NCBI GenBank assembly: GCA_021399435.1
Contig: JAJTUP010000040.1
Coordinates: 310,001-374,000, forward strand
Direction of reading: 5' to 3'
Source of the DNA: Diaporthe sp. PMI_573
Lineage: Eukaryota; Ascomycota; Sordariomycetes; Diaporthales; Diaporthaceae
DNA: 64,000 nucleotides
A program made the position numbers and the translations under genes. Positions 22,358 to 32,384 of the stretch are shown in pieces. The notes under the pieces were generated by a model that had not been told where the DNA came from, did not search any database, and saw only the letters and a program-made list of their open reading frames with translations. Numbering within the stretch: position 1 is the first letter of the stretch; the number at the start of each line of letters is the position of its first letter.

Positions 22358-22990
22358 ATGCAATCCACCAAACTCATCAATATGGACCTCGAGGACGCTG
22401 AAGATTTTCAGTGTCTCCGAGACAGACTATACGAGTCCCTGGGGTCATCTTTCTGGCAAAACCATGAAGTGCCCAAGCTTCTTCAGTGGGTACGCACTGT
22501 CGATGCCATTCAAAACTGGCTTGAAGAAGCAAAAGAGCACTACGGCCGGTTCATACAACAACAAAACCGAGAGACAGAGAACTTCCATCTGCCCGACAGC
22601 TATGTCCACGAGAGATTCGAGGAAGTCTACAGACGTCTCGGTGCTATGGACCCCTACCTTCCGAGGACATTACGGAATGGAACACATTATGGGCGCCTCG
22701 AAGAGGTTACCAGACGGATTGCTGATGAGCTTTGGAGCGGCAACTTCTATTGGTTGGACTGTTTTTCAGGGCTGATCAATGCGGTGCTTTTGGATCATGA
22801 TGAATGGCTTTTCGAACTTATCAAGCCAGTGTGTGAATCTATCCAACCCATCACAGTGGACCAGCACAGAATCGTGGATTTTCGCTGCCGCTGCAAGCGG
22901 TGCAATCGGGTTCACAGTGGCCGGCAGGAGAGGTTTCGATGGCGATGGTTTCTACCGGTACTCATCATACTACTCGTCACATTGGGCTGA
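22358..22990 (+). CDS. Hypothetical tail-anchored protein, 210 aa
   Basis: I do not recognise this protein. The frame is uninterrupted from ATG 22358 (an alternative Met lies at 22382). It is acidic and rich in Trp, Tyr and Glu in the first 150 residues (for example FWQNHEVPKLLQWVRTVDAI), then has a Cys cluster DFRCRCKRCNRVHSG near residue 180 and ends in basic residues followed by one hydrophobic segment, WFLPVLIILLVTLG. That layout suggests a cytosolic domain held to a membrane by a C-terminal anchor. A TATA box and a CT-rich leader lie upstream. A partial paralogue sits directly 5' of it, so the gene may have been tandemly duplicated. Confidence 0.55.
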   Translation: MQSTKLINMDLEDAEDFQCLRDRLYESLGSSFWQNHEVPKLLQWVRTVDAIQNWLEEAKEHYGRFIQQQNRETENFHLPDSYVHERFEEVYRRLGAMDPYLPRTLRNGTHYGRLEEVTRRIADELWSGNFYWLDCFSGLINAVLLDHDEWLFELIKPVCESIQPITVDQHRIVDFRCRCKRCNRVHSGRQERFRWRWFLPVLIILLVTLG

Positions 22991-22999
22991 GTCGATGCA

Positions 23000-24242
23000 T
23001 CATTTATGTACTGATAAACACAAGTATCATCTCCGCCAGCATGACAAGAGTGTCGACATAGACGCGAGGTCCTTTCCTGTGATCAGTGATTTACGGGACT
23101 AAAGACTCCTCAACTCGTGTCTGCCCGGGCGACGCTGTCTATCACGTCTGGCACGTGTCCCTTGTTTGCCGCCTGGTAATCCATGTGAAATGGAAAATGA
23201 GTCATTGATGGATTCCGCATCTCCAGTCCAACCATGCTGAGCCAGGTGACATACGTCGAAACATCCTCCTGCATCGACGCAGGAGGGTGCGTCCTTCTGC
23301 ACACCTAAATGGACGAAAGGTCCGGAAATCCGCCTTCCCTTGCATTGTTGCTTCTTGCTTGATCCACTTGGCATGGTTGCCTTATTGCTGCCTGATGTGA
23401 TACGAGGACACAGCCCTAGTTACTAACCATTTGCGGACCTTACTGTAACTGTGTGTGTTGCTGCAGAAGTCGGACGCTTCGACCAGGTATGGTACTTCTT
23501 CTGGGTGCGGTGCTTCTATCGGGAGAATGTACAGTACGGTATGGAAGTACATTGCTATTCTTCTAGACTTACGGAAAGCTTAAAGCTTAACACACATGAA
23601 TGATGTACTTCAGAAGGAGATGAGTACTTTACGCATCGACACCCAACCTGTTCTCGAGAGGATTATTGACTGGTGCAACCACCACCGAGACGACTCTCTC
23701 CCTACTCAGAACGATGACAGTGAACAATATTAGTCCACTTTTATGCAAAAAATCCCTTCATCTTACGCAAGTGTGTGCTTCCGCCTCGAGCAGACATGGG
23801 GGCCGTCCGAGCAACAATACGATTCGCCATGGCCACAGGCCGGCTGGATATGAACCAGTCTGCTCACTGACGTGACCAATGCTAACAGCCCGGGCTATGT
23901 GCAGCAGGCGCCGCTCCAGCTGCCGAAGATAGGACGCTGCATCCACTCCGCTGACCACCATTTTCCCGAGGCTCTGCCAGGCAGCATCCTCCTCGACCTC
24001 GCCCTTCCAGGTGTTTCCATCCGCAATATTGTTTCTTCGTCTTCACTCTTCTTGTTCCCAATCGACAATATTGTCAGCATCGCTGTCTTCACTCTCATCT
24101 TCCTCACTACCAGTTCCCTTCTCCATATTGGTCGGCCACCAGTCGAATATCCTCAGCCAAACCACCTACATATCTCCATTCAACCACCCTACTCCAACCC
24201 GTGGACCAGAAAGTTACCGTTGGCTTTCGGAATTCCACGCAC
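23000..24242. other. No confident gene
   Basis: A minus-strand frame at 23110-23304 (ASMQEDVSTYVTWLSMVGLEMRNP...) looks protein-like and could be the 3' end of a degraded gene, but I cannot assign it. The stretch 24000-24240 is CT-rich with repeated TCTTCACTC-like words and is probably the promoter and leader of the gene at 24243. Confidence 0.35.
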
Positions 24243-24848
24243 ATGGATGCATCGCAATCCATGGACGCTGAGGTCCTACATGTGGCTTCCATGGCGCAAG
24301 AGCTGGCGAAGACCGCAGCTGAGCAGTTTGAGGATGAAATGGTTCTGGTCAAGAAGTCAAGGTGCTTCGCCTGTCCCTTCTATATCCTGAACAACAATTA
24401 CGCAAAATGCGTGACAAGGCATCACCTCTATACCATTGAGGAAGTCAAGGAACACCTGTGCTGCGACCATCGCCGGCCAGTGTACTGTCCTATATGCAAA
24501 GAAGAGTTTTCCTTGGGCAGAAATCGAGACGCGCATATTCGACTCCGAGCCTGTCATGCAAATAATTCGACTAATCCGGAAGGAATCACATATGAGCAGG
24601 AAGAGCGGCTCGAAAGAGTGGACAGGGAATCCTTGTCAGAGGACCTGCGGTGGTTTCACATCTGGGATGTCATCTTCCCTGACGTCGAACGCCCGTCCTC
24701 AGCTTTCTATGTCGGTGATCGAGAAGTGAGTGTGTGTGCTTTCCGTCAATTCTGGATGCAGAATGGCGAGGAGACTGTTACAGGGTTCCTCGAGCAACGA
24801 GGATATCAGGATTACGGTATACGGAGCGAGGATATGAGGAGATCGTGA
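24243..24848 (+). CDS. C2H2-type zinc-finger protein, probably truncated
   Basis: Member of a fungal family with two linked zinc-binding units. From ATG 24243 the protein (about 201 aa) shows CFACPFYILNNNYAKC..., a His-containing helix (RHHLYTIEEVKEHLCCDH), then a second unit CPICKEEFSLGRNRDAHIRLRAC. A conserved block follows: SEDLRWFHIWDVIFPDVERP and then SSAFYVGDREVSVCAFRQFW. The stop after EDMRRS comes early: shifting frame there gives GYEEIVNLLQKPPEAALSLV and a stop near 24910, so a 1-nt frameshift close to the 3' end is likely. A second, broken copy lies on the other strand at 48050-48515. Function unknown; DNA or RNA binding is only an inference from the fingers. Confidence 0.6.
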   Translation: MDASQSMDAEVLHVASMAQELAKTAAEQFEDEMVLVKKSRCFACPFYILNNNYAKCVTRHHLYTIEEVKEHLCCDHRRPVYCPICKEEFSLGRNRDAHIRLRACHANNSTNPEGITYEQEERLERVDRESLSEDLRWFHIWDVIFPDVERPSSAFYVGDREVSVCAFRQFWMQNGEETVTGFLEQRGYQDYGIRSEDMRRS

Positions 24849-25032
24849 ACTTGCTGCAGAAGCCACCGGAAGCCGCTCTCTCTCTCGTTGTCGACTACGC
24901 CTTGAAATAATGGGAGGATCTTCTTTGTATGTGTTAGGGCTGTCCCTTGGAAATACGGCATCTTCTTTTGGTTAGTCGAATAAGTACAGTTAAGCGATAC
25001 GCTGTGTGAGAAACGTCGCTCTCGAAGCCACC

Positions 25033-25515
25033 CTATCTGCTTTGGCTTGCACCAAAAGATGCCCGTGATATTGCCCTCGTGATCTTGTGCGAAGCGGTAC
25101 CAGAAGCCGTCTTCTCAAGCCAGTCTAACGTTGCTTGGGTTGGTGTGTAGATGCCCTGCTTGTCCCTTCGGAAGCTCTGCAGCCAGTTCTTCAGGGTATT
25201 TGGGCCCAACTGCACGTCTGGGAATTGCTGGCGAAGCAGTGTGGCGAGACGTTTTGGTGTAGCGAGGGTTGGGTCTCGGGCGGCCCGGGACAAGAATTTG
25301 GTGTGCGCTTCGGATAGCTTCGCCCAGCCACGCTGCGCTTTAGGCACTTCCTGAGGCTCGTGATGGGTATGTCTATGCTCCTGGATGAGGAGCTTCCACT
25401 TATTTGACGTTATCTTCGACGTATGGGCAATCGCTTGCCATCTGCAGTTGGCTTTGATCGTTGAGGCGTTGCTTGTTGTGGCGGTCGTTTGGCGCTCGGC
25501 GCCCCGGCTGCACAC
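25033..25515 (-). CDS. Hypothetical protein with helix-turn-helix-like region
   Basis: Open minus-strand frame of 160 aa. The middle reads KLSEAHTKFLSRAARDPTLA and NTLKNWLQSFRRDK, reminiscent of a winged or three-helix DNA-binding segment, and the flanks are Thr/Ser/Ala-rich. It could be the N-terminus of a transposase or an orphan ORF. No start context, intron or partner supports it further. Confidence 0.3.
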   Translation of the reverse strand: MCSRGAERQTTATTSNASTIKANCRWQAIAHTSKITSNKWKLLIQEHRHTHHEPQEVPKAQRGWAKLSEAHTKFLSRAARDPTLATPKRLATLLRQQFPDVQLGPNTLKNWLQSFRRDKQGIYTPTQATLDWLEKTASGTASHKITRAISRASFGASQSR

Positions 25516-25646
25516 TAATGTCTTGTGATTTTTCTTTGAGTTGAGGACGAGCGTTACCCAGCCAGCAGACTTTGTGGCTATGTCTAAGTCAGCCCTGAGA
25601 TCCTCATTACTGCCCTTTCGGCTCTGCCACCCGGGCGTTAATAAAT

Positions 25647-25663
25647 TGTGTGTGTGTGTGTGT
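25647..25663. repeat. TG dinucleotide microsatellite
   Basis: About eight uninterrupted TG units in a gene-free stretch. Confidence 0.9.
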
Positions 25664-26334
25664 ACTGTATATATAAATTGCCTTTTACCTCAAATTACTC
25701 AACTTATAGTGTTGTCCATATTCAAAATTTGAATATCTTTTAGCTTTGGGATACTGCTCATTTCTGTGTCAATGTGTTGTTTCTCGTGTTGTTGAATCTT
25801 GTAATGATTCAAGAGCATGGCTAGCCATACCGAAGGTGAAGACACAAGTCACTGCAACTGACTGCTCCATTAAGATTTGTTCAATTTAGAACCTTCTGCT
25901 TTGGTAGCCCAACGACAATGCCGTTTTACTGATCATAAATACTGTGTATTCCTACGTCCCTCCTGTTTATACCCACTCTTTCTTCCATCATTTATAAAGT
26001 TAGACACCTATATACACACCTTAACGATTCCAATATGCCCTCCCAGTCTCATCTTCCCACGTATCTCGACGGGCTACTCCGTCCCCTATGTTCAAATAAA
26101 CCTCAGAGGTTAGAACCTTTTAGACGATTTGTAAACGGCCTAAAGGACGAGTGGGATGATACAGACCGTCAACCAATACCTATGATCAAAATGGACCATT
26201 CCTGGGAAGCGTGGATCTAACCCTACCATTCTACTGTGATGGTGGCGTATACAAGCACATCTTGTTCCTCAGCTGGGCCGGCTAGCATCTGTTCGACTCC
26301 ACCAATCAAGCCACCAAAGCAGATGTCGACGCGG

Positions 26335-26670
26335 TTACGTTTCCAGCGAGAGACACTTTCTTTTTGTCCGCGCCACGCCTACGGGCAAGAGTACAGTCTC
26401 CCGATGCAAATACTGCTCCAAAGAGGTTACGTGGACCTCAAACAGCCGTCTCAGCGACCACCTCGCAAAGTGTGAAGATTTTAGGAAGAAGCATCCAGTC
26501 CAAGCCAAGTTGAAGGAGAAATCTCAAGCAAAGCTAACAGATACGGGTATTACGGCTCTGCCAATTGAGCAGTCAAAGAAGCTACAATATCTCGCATCTA
26601 ATGCAGTAATCGCCAGCGGCCGACCCTTCTGCCTCTTTGAGCACAGCGCCTGGGACGCCTTCTTCAATAG
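26335..26670 (+). pseudogene. hAT transposase BED-finger fragment
   Basis: One frame reads VRATPTGKSTVSRCKYCSKE, VTWTSNSRLSDHLAKCEDF and LASNAVIASGRPFCLFEHSA, the BED finger and the following helix of a hAT transposase. It ends at WDAFFNS, where histone H2A.Z sequence begins at 26671 in a different frame. Upstream, a short ORF at 26035-26220 may be an earlier exon but has no recognisable domain. Confidence 0.65.
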
Positions 26671-27065
26671 TTCCCCTGCGGCCGGGTTAAGCGTTTCCTC
26701 AAGGCAAATACCAAGAACAAGATGCGTGTTGGCACCAAGGCTGCCGTTTACCTTACCGCTGTGCTCGATTATCTGACCGCTGAGATCCTCGAGCTTGCAG
26801 GCGTCAGTCATCCCTATATCACCACCAATCCGCATTGAACCGTGCCATGACACTGACGCGATATCCGGTCTCGCAGAACGCGGCCAAGGATCTCAAGGTC
26901 AAGCGTATTACCCCCCGCCACATCCAGCTCGCTATCCGTGGTGACGAGGAGCTCGATACAGTGATCCGTGCCATCATTGCCTTCGGTGGTGTCCTGCCTC
27001 ACATCAACCGTGCCCTCCTAGTCAAGGTCCAGCCTAGTCAAGGTCCAGCAGAAGAGCAAGGCTAA
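26671..27065 (+). pseudogene. Histone H2A.Z, N-terminally truncated
   Basis: Histone-fold region of the H2A.Z variant. Exon A (26671-26802) encodes [20 protein letters not shown]...[10 protein letters not shown], and after a 74-bp GT-AG intron (26803-26876) exon B encodes [20 protein letters not shown]...[17 protein letters not shown]. Seven or so residues before FPCGR and the whole N-terminal tail are missing; in their place is a hAT fragment out of frame. A 16-bp tandem duplication (27017-27048) shifts the last residues to [10 protein letters not shown] and a stop at 27063; the original frame would end at 27073-27075. The intact intron shows it was copied as DNA. It cannot make a normal histone. 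Confidence 0.85.
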
Positions 27066-27079
27066 GGAGACTTAATCTC

Positions 27080-28850
27080 GTCGCAAGAGATGATGCCTCT
27101 TTCTTATTTCGCCTCAGGCTTTGGCTTATGATTTTTTGAGCGATTGCTCTGCGGCTTCGCTCGTTCTATAGGATATTGTGGCGGATATACTGTGGTGTTG
27201 GTCCTTGATGAGGACTTTCTGTCATGTTCTGAGGAACGTCTTGTAGGCCATAGCCTCAGAATCGTCTGTATACGAGCATATTATTTGATTCACCCGTGAT
27301 TTATCGAGCAGCTACAATGACATGGGCGGTGACCTACACGAAATACTAACATCCTCCAAAAAAGCAGAGGTTGGCGCAGCATTTTACTGCTGGCTCATTC
27401 GACGGGCGCGCGGCGTGGCACGAAGGCTCCGCTCATGTAAGAGAGGCGCGGGGTCTTTATCTTTCCCTTACATCCTTGCAGGCTTGCAGTCTGTCCCGAG
27501 ACCGGCGCTGCAGACCGTCGACACAAGTAGCCCAATACTGGCTCGACAAAGACTCACACCGCGACGTGGTCCCTCAATAAAAAGAATCCACAGCCGGTTG
27601 AATTCTCCATCCCTTCTAAGCCACATCCACACACACCCACCTACACCACAAGATCCCAGGGAAGCCCTCGCCACAGTAAGCCTTCGGAGCCCACAGCCAA
27701 AATTCAAGCACACAGCTAACTTGAATAGACTCAAAATGATTCGCAAAATATCCTTCCACAAAAGCCACCCTGAACCCTTTCGCCTCTCTGAAAAACTCAG
27801 AAAGAAGTGATTCCCAAAAGAATCAACAAAAACGGTACATCGAAAACTCAAATCGAAAACCTATCCGCGGAGTTGGTTGAGGCGATGTATCTGATAAGAA
27901 CATATATAAGATGCCTGCATATGCATCATCACCTGAACTCTTCAATATCGACGCCCAGAGCGCAACCTGGTTGGCATGGTTTCCTATAGCCCTTAAAGAC
28001 TGTTAAACGGGATACCACTCATCAGGGTGCTAATGTGGTCAAATCATACAAGGAGTCACCCTAGACTGGGCACTAGATTTTCTCTAAGTGCGAATGGTGC
28101 GTGCACGCCAGGAGATGAGTTTGGTGGCAGTGAGTCGATTTTTTGGGTACTAAAAACCCTCTAACTTCGAACCCTTGCATTAAGCTGGAAACTTAACCAA
28201 GGCGGCTATGCCCCTCGAGCGTCGCCGGTGGGAGTCCCATTTAACACCTCGAATACTAGCAAGGCCCAGGGAGGCGTTGGTCCCGAAACCTTTTTCGTAC
28301 TTGGCTTTGGACCAGAGAGTCAACTTGACACCATCACTTGGCACCACCATGGAGACCCGGTAGAATGATTATGAACGAGTTTTTCACATTGACAGTTCAT
28401 CGAGGACGTGAGTAATGGACGTGATAGTTCCTACGCCATCCTTCGGCGCGAGCATCGGGGCGGGCTTTTTGGTTGCGCTAGACCGAGTCACCATGGGCTG
28501 CGTTTTCTTCTGTTTTGTTCTCTAAGTTAAGATACTCGTAGAGTGGCCTAGCTAGTTGCAATACACTACCTCGAGACCGTTACACCAGAGGTTGTAACAA
28601 ACAAAGGCTTGTTGGGTGGGAAAATACGAAAAGCAAGTAGCATTAGATTTAAGGATTAGTAACTGCAGAATTACTAGTTAATAGTATTTTAGTTTTAAGT
28701 CTCGATTTATTTTAGCAGCAGTTGCATTTGTACTAACTGTGCTTAAAGAATTAAGGTTTATAAGGTACCAAAATACACATTGTCGAGTCCGTGATCCGTG
28801 CTTGTGGCTGTGGACCACCCATGGCTGCATCCCGTGGCGGTGTCACCTGA
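27080..28850. other. No supported gene
   Basis: No frame with recognisable domains. Several short ORFs are Ser/Arg-rich shadows. The stretch 28070-28500 has balanced composition and looks like decayed coding or element sequence, but I could not place it. Confidence 0.35.
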
Positions 28851-28854
28851 CAAC

Positions 28855-28974
28855 CGTCACGAAACATACGGCCACGAAATATACAGCCACGGAATATACG
28901 GCCACGAAACATACAGCTACGAAGCGTACCTTCACGGAATATACAGCCACGAAACGTAAAGCCACGAAAGTGAC
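28855..28974. repeat. 15-bp tandem repeat, consensus CAGCCACGAAATATA
   Basis: About eight imperfect 15-bp units. Because the period is a multiple of three, the plus strand stays open and would encode a pentapeptide repeat TATKY/TATKH/TATEY. It ends about 65 bp before the BTB gene's ATG. Confidence 0.85.
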
Positions 28975-29041
28975 TGGATTAGATTGCTGGTTCAATTCTA
29001 TAACTATCCAGAGTATCAGAACTTGAAATCTTTCCATTCAT

Positions 29042-29487
29042 ATGCAGGATCTCAAGTTGTCAACGACTGCCCTGAAAAAACGACAACCACATAGCACCCT
29101 GCATCACCAACAGAGATGGCTCATCGTTCTCAACCCAAGATCAAAAGGTATGATTTCTGATGCAAGGATCACCATGGGGCAGAGAACATGGCATGTTCAT
29201 CGCTGGGTTATTTGCAAGCAGTCAGAATACTTTGAGAAAGCTCTCGAAGGCAATTTCAAGGCAAGTCGAATATACTAGTCATATGGAAACGAGAACGATC
29301 CGGTAATCGTACGATACTATTCCAGGAAGGCAAGGATAAGGAAATTAACCTTACGGGCAGCCCTTTTTCCGAGGAAGAAGTCGACGACATGCTCAAGTAC
29401 CTCTACTTTAACGAACTCAACAAGCGTCAGATCAAAGAACCTGTCACGAGTTTAACCAAGACAACGCGGTCGCTACGCCGATTTTAA
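29042..29487 (+). CDS. BTB/POZ-domain protein with GC-AG intron
   Basis: Protein of about 126 aa with a BTB/POZ fold start: SDARITMGQRTWHVHRWVIC, then KQSEYFEKALEGNFK. The frame continues after a 65-bp intron (29261-29325) that begins AG|GCAAGT and ends CCAG, matching the strict context of GC-AG introns; exon 2 gives EGKDKEINLTGSPFSEEEVD and MLKYLYFNEL, the next BTB helices. The stop at 29485 comes early. A further splice to ALESLARFCLRHYALR (from 29511) would add a typical BTB C-terminal helix, so the true 3' structure is open. BTB proteins are adaptors for protein interaction; partners are unknown. Confidence 0.55.
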
Positions 29488-29906
29488 TTTCTACCATATA
29501 CAGGCTCTGGAGTCGCTGGCAAGGTTTTGTTTAAGACATTATGCTCTGAGATAGATCCATGGACATGGCGGCTGCGTTCGGCATTTTTACTCATTCTGTA
29601 TAGGCGTATTTGTTTTAGTATACCGGTGATGATTGCAATTACGACAACCGATGTTTCAGACGTATATACCGCGACCTTATAATTATATTTACCCCTTATA
29701 TCGTATTCTAAATATACGGAGCACCGACTAGACCTGATTTCACTTGTTGCAGAACACTCTTCATCTGGCCTTCATCAAAGCTTTCAACAGCTGCTCGCTC
29801 GGCCATGTGCTCGAGATACTTGGATGCTGTCACTACCTCATGAGGGTAGGCCTGTAAAGCTTTGCACGATATACAACTCAATGTGTCGTTCAATATGGAG
29901 TGATTC

Positions 29907-30661
29907 TTACTTTTCAAGCGTCAGTACATCTTTGCCACATAGGCCACGATTTACGTACATCATTCCTTCAGCTTCTTCCAAGCATGTTGCTAGAGCAAGT
30001 GGTGATGAGCCTATAAGACAAGCCCATCGCTTTGCGTGCCTCATCCTGCGAAGGACCTCCTTGCGTCCGAGTGGCTGCTGGCTATCAAGACATATGTCAA
30101 CAGCAACGCTGGCATTTCTATGCCCAACGGCGGTGTTGATTCGTCCGCATCTCCTATCGTTGTGAGCAATGACTCGAAGGGTTTTGACCATGTTGTTGAA
30201 TTGAACATAGGCAAGTCGTAAGAATAGGGGTGGAGTATTTCTGTTTTCAAAGACATTGTTGATTGCCCTGAAAGCATTAATAACATGTTTGTCTGAGGAG
30301 GTAGTATTGTATGATAACTTCGTTTCTTTTAACAAGGAAACCCATGCACGGAAAATGTTCTCATAATGTTCCTTGAAGAACACTCGAACGTTCTGTCTCA
30401 TAAGCAGGTCTGTCAGACATAGTCTGTCGTGAGTTGTGAGTTGCCGTGCTATCAAGTTGACCTCTGGTCCGAATAATGAAGGATCTTACGGAAAGCGTAC
30501 CTATTAGAAGGAATGTAGGATGAAATTCGATGCTCATTCTCTTGAGTTACACCATCTAGTCTCAATGCAGCAAACGACCGAGTAAGGGTGTTAGCTCGTG
30601 TCTCATCTGCACAAAAGCTGCCACTCCTCAACACAGGGCTTATGGTCTCGGTAGACGCCAT
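29907..30661 (-). CDS. Hypothetical protein, two exons
   Basis: I do not recognise a named domain. Exon 1 from ATG 30661 to 30490 and exon 2 from 30448 to 29907 are joined by a 41-bp intron (GTAAGA...GATAG), giving about 237 aa. The product is helical, with KEHYENIFRAWVSLLKETKL, a LRLAYVQFNNMVKTLRVIA block, HRNASVAVDICLDSQ and RWACLIGSSPLALATCLEEA. The open frame at 29917-29708 (LQAYPHEVVTASKYLEHMAE) looks like a further exon, reachable through a GTAAGA donor at 29910, but no acceptor gives an intron of normal length. The gene faces the BTB gene tail to tail. Confidence 0.45.
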
Positions 30662-30664
30662 TAT

Positions 30665-32380
30665 GACAGTTTAGGTAGTACACATAGCTATGAAATGACA
30701 TTCGAAGGCGCGACGCTTCAAGATTTTATATCTATTGAAATATACGAAGATTCCTTATTGCAGGTTCTGAAATCCTTCTTTACATGGAACGCTGCTAGTG
30801 CAGATCCAATACATATTTCAAGAATCTGAATTGCTAATTCGCACTGAAAAATTGGCTAAATAGACTTTGGTTTATCAGATCGTTCCGCCCCCACATGACG
30901 ATTTCCAGCCCCATATACACTCTTTGAGGATGGATCTCCTCAGGGGACTAATGCCGCATTGGAACCAGATGAGTGGGAGGCAAACGCAATTATAGGACAA
31001 AAAATAAAGATGGGAGGATTTACTATCAGTAGCATGGAAGCCAACCTTTCAGGAAAGTCGTTGCTCAAAACCCAGTGATCGATCGCCGGAAACATTCTTT
31101 CCAGATATTTCTTACCAGTAAACGGCTTTCTGCTCTTCTTACCAATGCTCAATTCTTTCAAGTCTGGCCATTCCGATTTGGTGAACGGTCCCTGCTAGAC
31201 TCCTGTTGGAACAAGTTGGGGTTGCCAGTATGGATGCCTGTGAACTGTTGACGACCCACTTCGGCCCCAGAATAGTGAATAAGATCATTGTATGCAAAAT
31301 GAAAAGTAGTGAAAAATGATGAATGTGAGAGGGATGCTGTCTGTGGGATACAAAACGTGTCGGAGGTTCTCCATTGGGCGAGAATTCTGTGTGATCAGCG
31401 GTACTTATTAGATTGAGCAGATGAGCACTGAGTATTTCTGCAGGTATACTGCACACCATGTCCAGTGATTTCCGTCCTCCTCATTATCAAGTGGGAATGA
31501 GGCTCAACTTACTCAGAACCGAAGGCTCCTGGGCAGTGTTTCTTCCTCTCGTTGTACGAGTCACAAAGTTATTGCCACAAGGACAACCATTACATGCCTG
31601 GGTTTTATCTCACCGTTTTTATTTCATGACACTGTCTCTTCTCCATTCACCAATAGTACAGTCGGGGGCCTAAAGCGCGGGAAGGGCGACGTACAAAGCA
31701 AATGTAAGGCTGTGACCCCTCTCGACTATATGTATGCTACCTCCATCCCCCAATATCAGGCTGCTCCATTTTCGGTGCATCTATCTTGAAGATCCACGTC
31801 CATATCTCTCCTAAAGCTACACTTTGGCTCTTCGCATCCTCACTGGGCCTCCAAGACGCACCCGGGATCCGCGACGGAGCCTGGCACCCATTCATAGACC
31901 ACCAAAATACCACAGCCAGTCATGTCGCTCACAAACTTCCACATGAGATTATAAGCCTCATATTGCAAGATCTCTACTCGTATACATCCATTCATTGTAC
32001 ATTTCTTGATCGCAGTAGGAAACTAGTCCCAGCAACGACCGCTTGCCCCCCACTTCAAGCAGAGCAATGGTAAACATGGAACTGCCCTCAGTATAGACGC
32101 CCAAGGTAAGAAACGCCAAATGATACAATCCAGCTACGACATGTCGCCGAGCGTGGTTCACGAGAATGGCCAGCCTGCCGGCATGGCTATTCCGGTTTAC
32201 CCTGGGACAGGTCCTGCACATCGTGAAGGGTATTCGAAACGGATATATGCTCTGGGGGGCTCCTCATCGGTCCGACCAATATGTCCACAACCTGCTGCGA
32301 CCACCTAGATAGCTATATCTTGCTGTATTCCAACCTACGTAACCATAATGCCTGAGAAAAAGTCTATAGAAAGGAAATCA
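30665..32380. other. No supported gene
   Basis: Several short frames on both strands (for example 31139-31459 minus and 31786-32073 plus, the latter with a weak F-box-like KLPHEIISLILQDLYSY) but no coherent gene model or transposon. Confidence 0.35.
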
Positions 32381-32384
32381 CTCT

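Noticed and set aside
23099..23374. Minus-strand ORFs with protein-like composition
   Set aside because: Possible 3' end of a decayed gene, but no family could be named and no splice structure is supported.
28070..28560. Possible rRNA or structured RNA piece
   Set aside because: No recognisable rRNA core sequence, and no convincing stem-loops; left as unassigned.
28739..29026. Pentapeptide-repeat ORF (TATKY/TATKH)
   Set aside because: The coding appearance is a by-product of a 15-bp tandem repeat; there is no signal peptide or gene structure.
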